Assembly: GCA_001630475.1 (NCBI GenBank)
Contig: KV419426.1
Coordinates: 328,939-392,938 of the forward strand
Direction of reading: 5' to 3'
Length of the DNA stretch: 64,000 bases
DNA from: Sistotremastrum niveocremeum HHB9708
Taxonomy: Eukaryota > Basidiomycota > Agaricomycetes > Sistotremastrales > Sistotremastraceae
The translations under genes and the position numbers were made by a program. Below the pieces are notes generated by a model that was not told where the DNA came from, did not search any database, and saw only the letters and a program-made list of their open reading frames with translations. Every line of letters starts with the position of its first letter. Positions within the stretch are counted from its first letter, which is position 1. Shown piece after piece: positions 22,262 through 33,584 of this stretch.

Positions 22262-24614
22262 ATGACGGACGCTTTACACTGGGACATGGTTCCCTCCGCT
22301 GGGGACACAGGTGAGCTCAGCCGACAGCGTCAATGGGTTCCAATGTGACTATGACTTCAGGTGACGAGTCAGACATGGAGTCTCTGGATCATCATTCAAC
22401 CGACAAAGCCGAAGAGGTAGGTCAAATCGTCGTCCTGGTCTCAAGTTACTGATCGCCAGTCCCGTTGCTGTAGGGTGCCAGAGCAGCAGGTCAAGTTCGA
22501 GGGCGCCTCGCTTACGGGAAGCGGACTTGCAAATGGCTAGCAATATTCGCTTGTGTTTACGTCATTGCATGGTTCTCGTCCCATCTCACCGATACGCCGA
22601 CCCTCACTCTCACATCCACCGTTGAAAGTCTCCAAGCAGACATCGCATCGGCCAATGTCAGGTTGGCGGCTCTCGAGATCCACGCGCGGTCGCCTACCAG
22701 TAATGTTGATATCGTCCCGAAACTGATTGAGATGCTTGAGGAACTGGGTACGGATTTGAGCAAAACAAGAATATGGGATGTCCAGGTGATTTGCTACCCC
22801 ATCTCCTGACGAATCTCTGCTGAGCATTATCTAGCAGGGCCTTGTTGATCCCAACCTTTATGTTACTCCAGTACGGGGCTTTTTACTAGACCTTAGGCAC
22901 CGTGTCGAAAATTTGGAATTAGAAGGCATCAACGAACCTGCGACACTTGCGGACGTCCGGAAAAGACTCTCAATTCTCGAACACCAAATCACTCGTCGCA
23001 GTCACAGATCCATACCTCCTACGCCCCTCTCCCAATGCGCACGACTCCCTTGGTTTCAGTCGTTGTGCCCAGAGCTTTTCCTCTCTTGCATCACACCGCG
23101 CTGTCTCCACCCTCTCTGTGAATCATACTCTCCAGCAGCCGTTGGGGCTGCTTCCTCCTCCTACATTGTCACGTCCAACAGTCCAGACTACGCACAATTG
23201 TCCGGAGGCGGAAGAATATGGGACTCGGTCACGTCGGAGTCGTATTCAACATCCAAGATTTCATCCACTCTTTTCGAGTTCATAGCCTCCTGGCTGAAAC
23301 CTTACACAGATTCAGACCCCGAATACGCTATCCATACCGAGAGCACTTTGGGTACCTGCTGGGGCCACAAAGGCATCTCAGGACGCATTGGGATACATCT
23401 CTTGGCTCCGATTCGGGTGCTTGGTATCACCGTGGAGCATCCACCTGAGGTTCGCTTGAATCTTGCGTCGGCACCCCGAAAGATGCAATTATGGGGCGTG
23501 GTGGACGAAAAGCATGACTTTGCTGCACTGCAGGCATATCATCAGGCACGAACCGATTTCTATCAACCTTGGACTACCTCCTTCGCATCGCACCCCCAGT
23601 TAAGGTTCGGCATGGGCTAAATCCCCGGATAAGGATATCCGGCATTTTTTCCGGAGGCCCATCCCCCATCCTCGGCTGGATAAGGCCGGATAGCCGAGAT
23701 TTTCTCGGATATCCGAGGCTATCCGGATTATCCGAGGCTATCCGGATTATCCGCGGATATTAATATATATATTATTTGTTTTAATTTATATTAATATATA
23801 TATTATTTACTCTATTTACATCTGTGTTCCCGCGATCCGATCGTGATCAAACTTGATCAAACTCGATCAACGAACAGCGCGCGGTTCGTTTTCGAACTCA
23901 GCTGTTTGTCCCCAGCCTCTCTCCAACACCACCGACCAGCCTCAGGCAACGAATCCACCCCCTTCCTCATCGACAATCCCTCTCAACAACCTCAAGACAC
24001 TGCGCACACACATGGAGAAGACTATTGGAGGTGGAATCCGATGGATTGGGGGTGGATTGGCTGCTGGATGGATGGATGGAGTGCTGGGTGCAGGCCACAG
24101 GCTGTGCTGTGGTGCAAAAATAATAAAATAAAATAATAAATATAATCGAAATGTATATATAAATAATTACAATAATGTAATATATATATATAAAATGATA
24201 TATACAATCATTATTATATTATTATAATATATAATAAATGATTAATATATTAACATATTATCCGGATATCCGCGAAAATCAGGCCCTCGATCCTTGATCC
24301 TCGGATGGCTGTGTCACGGCTATCCTGTCACGCGGCTATCCTGTCACACGGATATATCCCCCACGGATAGCCGGATGACCGTAGCCCGTGCTGAACCTTA
24401 CCCCCAGTTCCAGCGTCTCAGACAATATCTGGTTCTTCTATCCGCCTTCACATATGATGTCCATTGGTCATCTCACGTTCAAACTTTTCCAGTGCTAGAC
24501 GATGTGCGCTCTCTTAATTTGACAATTCGTCGAGCCATTGTAGTCACTCTTGATAATTGGGGAAATTCTGATCACACGGTGCTTTGCCGTGTCCGGATTC
24601 ATGGTCGGCATTGA
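22262..24614 (+). pseudogene. SUN-domain (Sad1/UNC-84) protein gene, disrupted by a transposon
   Basis: Exons read MTDALHWDMVPSAGD, an acidic N-terminus, then a basic stretch and one membrane helix (WLAIFACVYVIAWFSSHL at about 22530-22590). A luminal coiled coil follows (SLQADIASANVRLAALE; LSILEHQ). The C-terminal SUN domain shows TCWGHKGISGRIGIHLL, LGITVEHPP and APRKMQLWGV at 23345-23510. Its last part lies beyond an 800-bp insertion: YDVHWSSHVQTFPVLDD, then LDNWGNSDHTVLCRVRIHG up to the stop at 24614. SUN proteins span the inner nuclear membrane and bind KASH partners to link nucleus and cytoskeleton. The insertion puts a stop at 23620, so this copy should make a truncated SUN domain. An allele without the element would be intact. 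The start codon is the least certain point. Confidence 0.85.
23601..24400. mobile_element. Non-autonomous hAT-like element (800 bp) inside the SUN gene
   Basis: Terminal inverted repeats TAAGGTTCGGCATGGGCTA (left) and TAAGGTTCAGCACGGGCTA (right end, minus strand) differ at two positions. The flanking 8-bp target duplication is CCCCCAGT (23593-23600 and 24401-24408). Removing the element and one duplicate restores the protein reading H-P-Q-F-Q through the SUN domain, which fixes the ends. Subterminal regions are full of GGATATCCGG/GGATAGCCGG motifs. The centre (23758-24260) is very AT-rich, with no coding frame for a transposase. Confidence 0.9.
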
Positions 24615-24812
24615 ACGCTATTGTCCACTGCTTGTATGACTGCTTGCTGCTGTTCCCTATTGCACTAACTCCACCCATGCAGTTTCTGTAGAGTCATTTC
24701 CGGCTGTGGAGAGGCCACTAATAAATTTCATTTATTCGATGCATTGAATTAAGCAAGAGGAAAATCTCCCTCTTCGGGGTTCATAATGCTCAGTCTTGTT
24801 GAAGACGCGATC

Positions 24813-25243
24813 TCAAGCCCGCAAAGCGTAGATCAAAGCAGAGCCACAGAAACCCACATCACGTCCCATAAATTGAAATATAGTGGCCGAATAAATCATA
24901 GTGCCTCCTGGTGCGTAGAACAGATCGAAACTGAACGAGATCAGGATTTTGGACAGGTGGGCTATGAATAGAATAGACGGTTGAAATTGCGATGGCGGCA
25001 GACTTCTCTGACACTCAGAATTGAAGACTCGTCGTCCAGACACACGACCGTTGCGAGAATTACGTATCCAAAGGCCCTAAAAGGCCGGATTTGAGGAAAG
25101 CGACTTCCAAATGCATCAAGCACACAAACTAAAGAATTGACGAGAAGAAGAGGAAGAATAGCATGGGATATGAGACTCCGAGGTAAGATATATTGGAATG
25201 CAGAAGGAAGTGGGAGAATGGGAAAGCGCGCGATGAAGTCCAT
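24813..25243 (-). CDS. Hypothetical multi-helix membrane protein or fragment
   Basis: Two exons (start MDFIARFPILPLPS at 25243; intron about 24966-25015) give about 125 aa ending at 24813. Several hydrophobic stretches (HAILPLLLVNSLVCVLD, GYVILATVVCL) are followed by KILISFSFDLFYAPGG. That last piece faintly recalls the FDLF-S-P-R-G stretch of fungal wax-synthase-like acyltransferases, whose catalytic part is not here. If so, this would be an N-terminal remnant. I would not assign a function. Confidence 0.35.
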
Positions 25244-26327
25244 ATTATCGTTTGCTTGAGCAACGGAGGATAACCGATGAGATCGACTGGGAAATTTGCG
25301 CATGGAATTCGGGTATGTTCAATAGTCCCAGAGCTGTCAAGTTTGGAGGGTACTAAGAGGCTTTGATGATACGTGTCGAACGATGAAGACGTACCTCCTT
25401 CATCTAGCTCCTTCATCGACGATGGTTTCGCTGGTGCTTGCGTGTTTTCCTTTTAACCAAGGACTTCTCAGCAAATACATGATGATGGTTGATAGTAGAG
25501 TGTGGGTATTCCTTGCGCTTAGGAATCTCGTCGAGCGGGAGGATCGATTTATGACTTTCGTTGAGTGCTTCGATACAGGCAGGAAAATGATCGACGAATG
25601 GAGTGGAGGAGGCGAATTTGAAGGTGAATTCCCCCAACCAAATGGCCGTTGCAAGCTTAGAAATTTTGGGCAATGACGAGGCGTTGGATGATTATTGTCT
25701 TAACATCCAGATAGGTCAGTGTGGCGCAAATGGAAAGAGAGTGGACGGGCAACCTTCGCCGTTCGACGTACAAGTCGGTTTGGCAAAGCACAAAGACCCT
25801 TCAGGCTTCAGTTATGATTATTGTTCCGCTATAAGAAGCACTTCGGAATGTGACGAGACATGTAATCGTCGCCGTCCGACAGAAGAAAAGAAAGAGAACT
25901 CGGATGAATTGGCTACAGAGGGAATTGGCCAGACAGGGTGGAAGACAGCACGATGAAAGCGATGTCCGGGATGACTTGGACGAGGATAGCTGATGCGGGG
26001 CACCGCTGCGGTCCAGACCCGACATTAGCGCTCACGACCTGGTGACGGTGACGACACGTTCAGTCACAACGTGACAAGGCAATCTCAAAGGATAAGAAAT
26101 ATAAATCAAATTAAATTGGTCTGTACAGGACATTAAGGATTATGACTAGGAGAGACGAGGATTAGGATACAACGATGATGCGCGGTGCAATATACAACAA
26201 CAGGATGATGGGGATTACAGAATCGGCGAGATGAGGCGGATAACGATGAGGAAGCATGGGGATAAAGGTGAGCTGTTGGAAGTCATGAGACGTTGGACTG
26301 TACAATAGAGAAGTGTACGAACGAGAA
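25244..26327. other. No gene resolved
   Basis: Minus-strand pieces near 25400-25670 (GEFTFKFASSTPFVDHFPA) look like an exon, but I could not link them to neighbours. This may be decayed sequence upstream of the membrane-protein fragment. Confidence 0.25.
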
Positions 26328-27075
26328 TCAGATAAAGTCTTTTGCCTCTGACACGACGAACATCAGGGGACGTTTTACAGGAGCTCGTGGTTTTTTGGGC
26401 TTTCGTGAGGGAGGGATGCGTCGAGGTGCGTATGAGAAAATCGGCTGCCAGCAGCCTGGGGCTATGTTGCGCAGAGAAAGCAGGACGAGCTGCTTGAGGT
26501 CAAGATGCCGACCATCAGCGCCTGGTATCTCCCACACCATGTCGCTATCGTGCGCACCCCAATTTTGCTAAATGCGATAGCGATGTGAGAAAGCGGACAG
26601 GAGGGTATAGGGGGACACTCACCACCAAATACATGCGCGTGAGCGCGGCGATCAGGTAGGCAACATGAGCGGTGGGTTGACCGTTGATCACGATTGCAGA
26701 TTGTTTGCGATCTCGAATCTCACAAAGGCGATCCCACTGGCGAAGAACATGAGTTACGAATATCAAACGGAGAGACGGCTGGGAACTCACAGCGAAGACT
26801 ATATATTCTGGCTTGGACTGAGTCTGATCCCCCGAGCTATCCACGATGCGGATATGTTGAGCAAGAGATCCGACAGTCGGGACAGGCAACGATATGGGAG
26901 TTTGGAGAGTGACGACATGGACACCGAGGTCCGGATGTGCAGGGTCGTCGAAGAATTGGATGTCGTGGGCCTTGAAGGAAGGGTCTTTGGAGCGATAGGA
27001 CAGACTGAGGTCCTTGTAGGAGAAGGGACAGTCGGCAGTGGGAAGGAGTGAGGGAGCAACGATCTGGCTGGACAT
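26328..27075 (-). CDS. Hypothetical protein, three exons, 212 aa
   Basis: Exons 26791-27075, 26623-26736 and 26328-26567 join cleanly; all are multiples of 3, with GT-AG introns of 54-55 bp. The protein starts MSSQIVAPSLLPTAD. Its first exon is soluble-looking (DIQFFDDPAHPDLGVHVVTL). The second carries a short Ala/Leu-rich helix (HVAYLIAALTRMYLV). The third has W-E-I-P-G-A-D-G-R-H-L-D and ends with a basic Pro-rich tail (RRIPPSRKPKKPRAPVKRP). No family was recognised. Codon periodicity and splice consistency support a real gene. Confidence 0.65.
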
Positions 27076-27739
27076 GACGTTCAGAGTGGGACGAGTCCGA
27101 AAGGAAGGCAGGATGGTTTGTAGGCGTGATAGGGAGGGACAAGGAGAGTTGGAAAGAAAGGATGTGATGGTAGGGAGGAAACCAGACAAAGGAAAGGTAT
27201 CGCCCTGTAGCGAATATATAAAGGCCAGTGCCACAATGCCACAGGGACCACATCCAGTAACGACGTACTGTAAGCCGTTCCGGCCGACATCCATGCCAGG
27301 TCGGCATCGATAGTGCCCTCCTAGAAACTCTACATCTTTGAATTATCTCTTCGTCCGCGTTGTCCAGAGCCAGCCCGACCAGACAGCGATGGCTTGAGGC
27401 AGCGACAAAGGATTGTCACGGCGCTAACGCTTGTCACGATTGGATGTCACACTCGGACATCGGGTTCGGACGTTCGGCACACTCCGACATATGCTCCCGT
27501 CGAGTCGTTGACGACGTTGAACTTCGCTGATCGATCTCAGTCAATTGAATTGGATACTTGGGGACCCCCCGACGTTTATTTTCCTGTGTGTGATAGGACG
27601 GCCGCAATTGACATGCATATTCAAAGTCATATATTCGACAGTGATACTCAGGCAGCTACCTAGCTCGACATTCTATACATCGGCTTTTCGTGCGCAATAT
27701 CAGAACTCGGTACGGAGCTCCTACACACAAACCGCCTCT
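27076..27739. other. Intergenic, nothing firm
   Basis: Upstream region of the minus gene at 27075 and 3' end of the minus gene at 27740. Frames present are shadows or short. Confidence 0.35.
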
Positions 27740-28384
27740 TTATTCCTCGATCTCTTGGGCTGCACGCTTCCAGGCCAGGAGAAGACATCCGAGAAACCAC
27801 ACTGCCAGGATAACCTGACGTCGAACGTCAAGCCTCGCACCACAGATCATATTCTGAGCAGAGATGAGGGCCTATACATGTGAGTAGTCATCGAGGAATC
27901 GAAAAGAACGACTCAAACATAGATTAACTTCGAGCTCCTGACCAGTCGGTTGCTCTGCTCCCTGTATTTCGTCATCTCTGTCCGCAAGAGAGCTAATTCT
28001 TGCTCGATCCTAGCACGAACACTGTCAAACACCGCCTATCTCCTACTCCAACCCAAATGTTACATACTGGTTTGTTGTTGCTGTCAACTTAGCCATCTGA
28101 ACACCAATGATGCGGTGGGCTTCACGATTCCTTCGACGATGTCTACATCCGTCAGTCAACTACGTGAAGTGACAGACCGTTCATGCGCTCCCGTACTTGT
28201 GCAACTGAGTCCCCACTTGGTCAAGGAGCAGAGCGATCGGCCGTGTTTCGCTAACGTGCCGCCAGAGCAGATTCGCTGGAGAAGCACCCATTTCAGCTGC
28301 TGATATCGCCGCCGTCCCTTGGCTATCCTGATAGCCTGGTGGCTGATTATGACCGAGACTGTTGAGATCAGGCGGCCAGGACAT
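27740..28384 (-). CDS. Small coiled-coil protein with C-terminal membrane anchor
   Basis: It starts MSWPPDLNSLGHNQPPGYQD (28384). Coding pieces follow: ASPANLLWRHVSETRPIALL, then DIVEGIVKPTASLVFRWL, then a clear coiled coil (DSVRARIEQELALLRTEM), and a final exon with one membrane helix (QVILAVWFLGCLLLAWK) ending EIEE at 27740. Splice borders in the middle (about 28000-28190) are provisional; length is about 180 aa. The layout (coiled coil plus C-terminal helix) repeats that of the gene at 20573-22046. Function unknown. Confidence 0.5.
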
Positions 28385-29285
28385 TGTGTTCTAGATAGGT
28401 TGAAACAGCTGGTTAAACGTCTTGTACCTGTCAGCGCAGGGTCTCGCATACGCATTCGCGTCGTGCTGCAGCCAAAGTGTCGGACCTGAGGAACTCATAC
28501 CGTTTTCGGCCTGAATCCAGTGCTTCTCCGGGTACTGGTGCATGGATGATCACCTCGTCGATTCCGTGTCACCAGGGGAGCTTCTCTTTGGGACAATGCT
28601 TCAGAAAAGGGGTTTATGTGTTTGTTCAACTGAGATAATACAATCTCAAATTTAAAGCCATAACTTGAATATCGATACTGGATATCCGCAACCGGGCGTC
28701 TATGGTCTTGACATCGGACGCTATTCCCGTGCACGCGTCGCCGAATTGCCGGACCGGTACTCCTTTGCCCTTTTGGTGCGATGCATATGCTTTGAGAACA
28801 ATTCGGCGACCCCAGCAAGCAAGCATGACCCCTCTTTCATGCATAAATGAGACTAAAAGCTGTCATTCGTGTGGTTGAACTCTATGTCGGCTGCAACCTC
28901 GCTTGGCTTCTGGTGAGTTGATACGGGCTTGTACACGTCAATGGCATGACCGGTGAGCTCCAGGAGCATGCGTTTGGAGCCAAACCAGCCTCGCACGTTA
29001 CGCGTAACATGCGATTTGCGGATCAGCCTGGCTGCATTAGGACCAGACTGCCCTCAAGTCAACTCGACGACACTTGTGGAGCTCGAACATCTTGATCTCG
29101 ATACCATTGAGACGGATGAGGAATCACCTGGGGATTATGCTGCGGAAACTAGAAAGACGTACCTGTGTGGTCTTTCTGCTGCTGTGAGAGGATGAATATG
29201 CCTTTTGAGTTCACCACCAACCTGTTATCAGTGTTATCAGTGTTGTCTGAACATATTGTTGGCCGCGGACGAAGAAGTGACCATC
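28385..29285. other. No gene resolved
   Basis: Minus-strand pieces near 28670-28760 (GDACTGIASDVKTIDAR) and + pieces near 28953-29195 look partly coding. Neither joins into a supported model. Confidence 0.25.
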
Positions 29286-30752
29286 ATGTCGAAGGGCCCT
29301 AAGTAAGTCTTTAGATCACGGTATCGATTCAAATCTTGAACCGACTTTGTCATTTAGCACCATCTATCTTTCAGGTTGTTATCTGAAGATAGTGGGATCC
29401 TCAGCTGATCTCCCATCCAGGTATGTATTGGTCTCGCAGATCTTGCTCTATACTTGCTTAGGTACCTTTCGGAGAATCCAGGATAACTTCGGACGAAGAA
29501 AGCAGCGCGATTCGGCAGATGGTAGTACCAGAGAACGCAGTCCCACAAACGCCTCACGTCTCTAATCGGACAACGTCCTTGGGCATACCGACTGCGCAGA
29601 ACTTGAAATCTGGTTTGGAGACGAAGGACGCGGGAACCCAGACGGTGTTTCGGACCGCTCTAGAAGGGGGGACGAAAGATTCTGTAAATCAGGTTTCGAC
29701 AGTACATCTCCTCGCTAGGGAAACTGAGATTATTCCATCCCCGTCTGTTCTTGTTGCCGCCACGAATCTTCCTCAACCTCCCATATCCTCGAATAGTGAA
29801 CAGTCAGAACGGGGCTCTCTATCTATCGAAAAGCAGACCGTCGAATCCCACAGTACCCCGTCTGCTCTCGCCGCCACGAATCTTCCTCAACCTCCCATAT
29901 CTTCGAATAACGGACAGTCGGAACCGGGTTCTCTCACTCCCGGGCAGCAGACCGTCGAATCCCACAGTACTCCATCCCTGTCAATTCTTGTCAGCGACAC
30001 AAATCTCCCTCAACCTCCCATATCCTCGAATAGCGAACAGTCAGAACGGGGCTCTCTATCTATCGAAAAGCAGACCGTCGAATCCCACAGCTTTCCGTCC
30101 GGTCTCTCGCTCCCTGACAGTCACATGTCAGACAGTCCAATCGAGAGACCTACTTCGGTAGGGATGCCGACTATTCAGCCTGTATCTTTGCCAACCTCGT
30201 CTTCACAGTCAACCTCATCTTCACATATCTCTGTTGACGCAGATGAGGAACACGCCGCTTCGCCGTTTTTGGCTAACGCGGTTGACAATGCCTTAGATGA
30301 GGATGCCGCAGAGGAGGACGCCGTCCAGAGCTTAACTTTGTGAGTATTAATCTTGTGGACTCGTAAAGGATGAGTTGGCTCACGACCTCATAGATTACAT
30401 CAACCCATTGTATCGCCTGACACTGGAACGGGACTGAAAGATCTTTGTGAGTTACCACTTGGAGAGTCAGAAGCCCCATGATTCTTAATGATTTATACAA
30501 GATCAAAACGCTGAAGAGGAGCATCACGGGCTTGTCATCCGGCGCTTATCCAATAATTCACTCCAAAATGACACCGCAGGCATCTCTACAGAACTCATTG
30601 GAGCACTCTCTGCACCGAACAATGTTCCGCAAAAACGGAAGCGGGTCGGGGAATCCGATGAAGATCTTGAAAGCAGCACATGGAGAAAACGAGAGTCGAA
30701 ACGACAGAAGGGGTTTTTCTTTAAGATTCCTAAACACCCGCCCGGAAGATGA
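29286..30752 (+). CDS. Nuclear-type low-complexity protein with internal tandem repeats
   Basis: The model is MSKGPN (exon 29286-29302), then TIYLSGCYLK (about 29357-29420), a long exon 29491-30340, a short one (about 30394-30449) and the last (about 30503-30752), roughly 410 aa. The long exon holds three copies of a repeat of about 40 residues built on NLPQPPISSNSEQSERGSLS followed by KQTVESHSTPS. The third copy matches the first almost exactly. An acidic patch follows (DEDAAEEDAVQ). The last exon has a classic basic nuclear signal (PQKRKRVGESDED) and a second basic patch (WRKRESKRQK). The intron after about 29420 ends at ATCCAG, not at an earlier TTAG, because only that keeps the frame open. 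Role unknown. Confidence 0.6.
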
Positions 30753-31354
30753 TTACCTCCTTTTTATACAGCCGCCGAAGTCATAGCCTTGTTCCGTGCC
30801 TTGTATGCGTTACTGATTCAACAAACCTGGAATCTCAACACTCTCAATGAAGCAACGAGGGACTTTCAAGCTATGGTGGACACACATTCAGGGACACGAC
30901 AAAAAAACCAGCAGGCCGTAGCAATCGCAACAACGAGACGCCACAACGAGAAGGAAAATCCCTGGCACTGGCGATTGAGGACGTGAGGGTTGGGTCCGAA
31001 GAGGCATTTCCGACAATCCACTCATCCAGTTCTACTCGAATGACCATAGGTGGACAGAGTAGACGCCGAGAGTCTACCGTTATGTACCCATCAGGTAGAA
31101 TGTACCCACCAGGTAGACTCATAACCAACCCCTCTGCCGTCGAAGCATGCCTAGCCAGTCTGGTGACGAGACTACCCACCAGCCGAGACATGCAAGACTT
31201 GTAAATGGATTGCATAAATCAATTAATTCAGTGACTCCAATACACCGCAATGATGTGCCACGTGACTGAGTGATTAATTATGCTATTTGGCCTTGTGTAA
31301 ATTCCGAACTGCCCGTTCTCCTCACCCAGTGCTATCGCAATGCTCGACATCTAA
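30753..31354. other. Intergenic, nothing firm
   Basis: Short frames with stops. The stretch 31080-31120 repeats ATGTACCCACCAGGTAGA-like sequence twice. No gene model. Confidence 0.3.
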
Positions 31355-33584
31355 TTGAACCTCTCAATCTTCAAACATCCAAACAACAATTCTGCTTTGG
31401 CTCCGCCTCCTCCCTTGACTTTTCAGCCCGCTTCAAAAAGGAGAGAGTGTCTGCACTGCGGTCCAACTCTATCGCCGTCTCAGTGTAATCGCCATGAGTC
31501 TGGGTCCAGTTCCACTCCGTCCAGCTTCAGAAAGATCATTTCGACCCACGTATTGCCAAAGCTAGGCCGTTGAAGCGCAGAAAGACTGCTTCTGTAGCAA
31601 CGACATTGTTGAATGGTGAGCTCTGTGATTATGACGACATATGGACCATTCCTGACGTGGATATGCTTCCGGATGGCTCAGATGATGCCTGAGATGTAAA
31701 CAGTGGACATGATGCGCCTCAGGACCCTCCTGATTTCCACGATTTGAGATCTTTGGAGAATGGCGAAGCTGGAGACGAGAACTCTAGAATGGATGTTGAG
31801 GAGAGGGAAGACAGAGAAGGCGAAGCTCAAAGAGAAGAAGCAGCTGAGGAGGCGCAGGAAGAAAAGGAAGAAGACTCCGCGAAATCAACCGACGCTGATG
31901 ACGAACTCGAGGAGGAACGCGAAGATGACGATCTCAGCCCTTTTGTCAATGCCTGGCATCTGAATGATGTACGAACCGTCACGTTTGAGACCCATTCTGA
32001 TGATCACCAATTCTTGACGTACGCTAAGGAAGTGGGCGGTGCTCTAAGTCAAACTTCCGCGGAAGCTCTAGCCAATGCAGGCGGCATATGTGGCACCCCT
32101 GCTTCGTCGAACCTCGACTCGATCCATTTGCTCGGTTCATTCCCTTACGACTTCATGCCCTTACTCGAGAATATTCTCGAGCACCTCATCCTTCTTTGAA
32201 CTGGCGGTTTCAATGGTCTAGACTCTGACGCTGAGTCTGATCAAATTCCGAAGATAAATTGGGCGGAAGTCTGCGAAAACACAGTCACGTTTAGCGCAAC
32301 CTACCTTCCTGTTTTGGTCATAAGCGGCAGTACATCTCGGAGGATAGGACGTCCTTCAGAAAGCTATGGTCTGGTTCAGTATGTTGGCACCAATACTCTC
32401 GAGGGACCGTTTTGACAAAATGGAGTATTACGAGCATCTTTGTCTGCTTGTGGCTTTGATCAACGGTACCATCTCGTTCAAACTTTCTCGTGAGAACATC
32501 GACGAGCTGGAGAAGGGGTGGCTTTCGTGGTAGGACCAGTACTAAAAGTAAGTGTTTCCCCGACCCATTTGGAAGACTGAGCTAAAACATTCGCAGAATC
32601 TATCTACGATACATTCCAGATCGATTGTCGACGTGTTTAATCACTCAGCATGCCGTGCTTCCCATCGTGCATGCGATCCGAACTGCAAGTCCGGTCTGGG
32701 CTACACGGGCAAACCTCTTGAGCGACTTTGCGGGCACGTTGCAAGAGCAGTTGAGAGTTAAAGGTCCCATACGGCGCTGTGAATAATCGCCCCATGGAGC
32801 TCGCCCGCCTCTAGATAATCATTCATAGATATGACCTCAAGCCAAAGCTTCCACAACCTGATCCCATACGGCGCTGTGAATAATCGCCCCATGGAGCTCG
32901 CCCGCCTCTAGATAATCATTCACAGATATGACCTCAAGCCAAAGCTTCCACAACCTGATCAAATCTATAAAACCTCCCAACCGACCACTCGAAATCCGTC
33001 CCAGCATGTACGTCTGCAAAGCTAAACCTCATAATGATTGCTGAACATCTCTTTCAATTACTCACACAGATCCCGAGCATGTCTTCATTGCTCCCGAACG
33101 TAATGTTCAAGTATCTGACGTCCTTCGCTCACGAATCACCACCCACTTGCGAATAATATATCAACAGACTGAACCCAATGTTGAAGGTAATTCACTTGGA
33201 AGAAATTTTGTTCCTTCGACCATAACCAAATGCCAAATGTTGAATTGTCATTTGTCTCCGAGACATTTTTTAAATCAAGTCATCAACCTCTACGTCCTTC
33301 ATGTGCAGAAGATCCGTTATATGAACACCCCCCAAGAAACTCTCTTCCTCGCCGAAATACACGCATCGGCAACATCCAATCAAGCAGGGACATCCTTACG
33401 ATATGCCTCCGGGAATCAGGAGATACCCATTACTATTGAAACAACCTGTATCAACGCATTCGTCGGACGTATACATGATGGAGGGAGACAGTATATTGTG
33501 GACAGAGCTGCTGGCTTGAGGCTCGATCGGGTCATTGCTCGAGGTGGTTTAGACGACCAGGGCGCCGGAGCGGCTGATGATTAA
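31355..33584 (+). pseudogene. Decayed Tnp2/KDZ-type transposase remnant
   Basis: Pieces in changing frames match the order of a mushroom DNA transposase. They are a Cys/His start (CLHCGPTLSPSQCNRHE at about 31430-31495), an acidic segment (31744-31950), a middle block (HLCLLVALINGTISFKLS, about 32435-32490), then YIPDRLSTCLITQHAVLPI and HAIRTASPVW (about 32600-32700), and a C-terminal part (33147-33584). In-frame stops interrupt it after SDDA at about 31690, after ELEKGWLSW at 32530 (TGG to TAG) and elsewhere. A 97-bp tandem duplication (32766-32959) shifts the frame. It is clearly non-functional. The closest relative in the window is the transposase at 42725-58747. Confidence 0.65.
32766..32959. 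repeat. 97-bp tandem duplication
   Basis: Positions 32766-32862 and 32863-32959 are identical but for one base (cattcatagat against cattcacagat). Since 97 is not a multiple of 3 it breaks the frame of the transposase remnant. The near identity implies a recent event. Confidence 0.9.

Noticed and set aside
24813-25243. Calling the fragment a wax synthase
   Set aside because: Only one short stretch is reminiscent; the catalytic region is absent.
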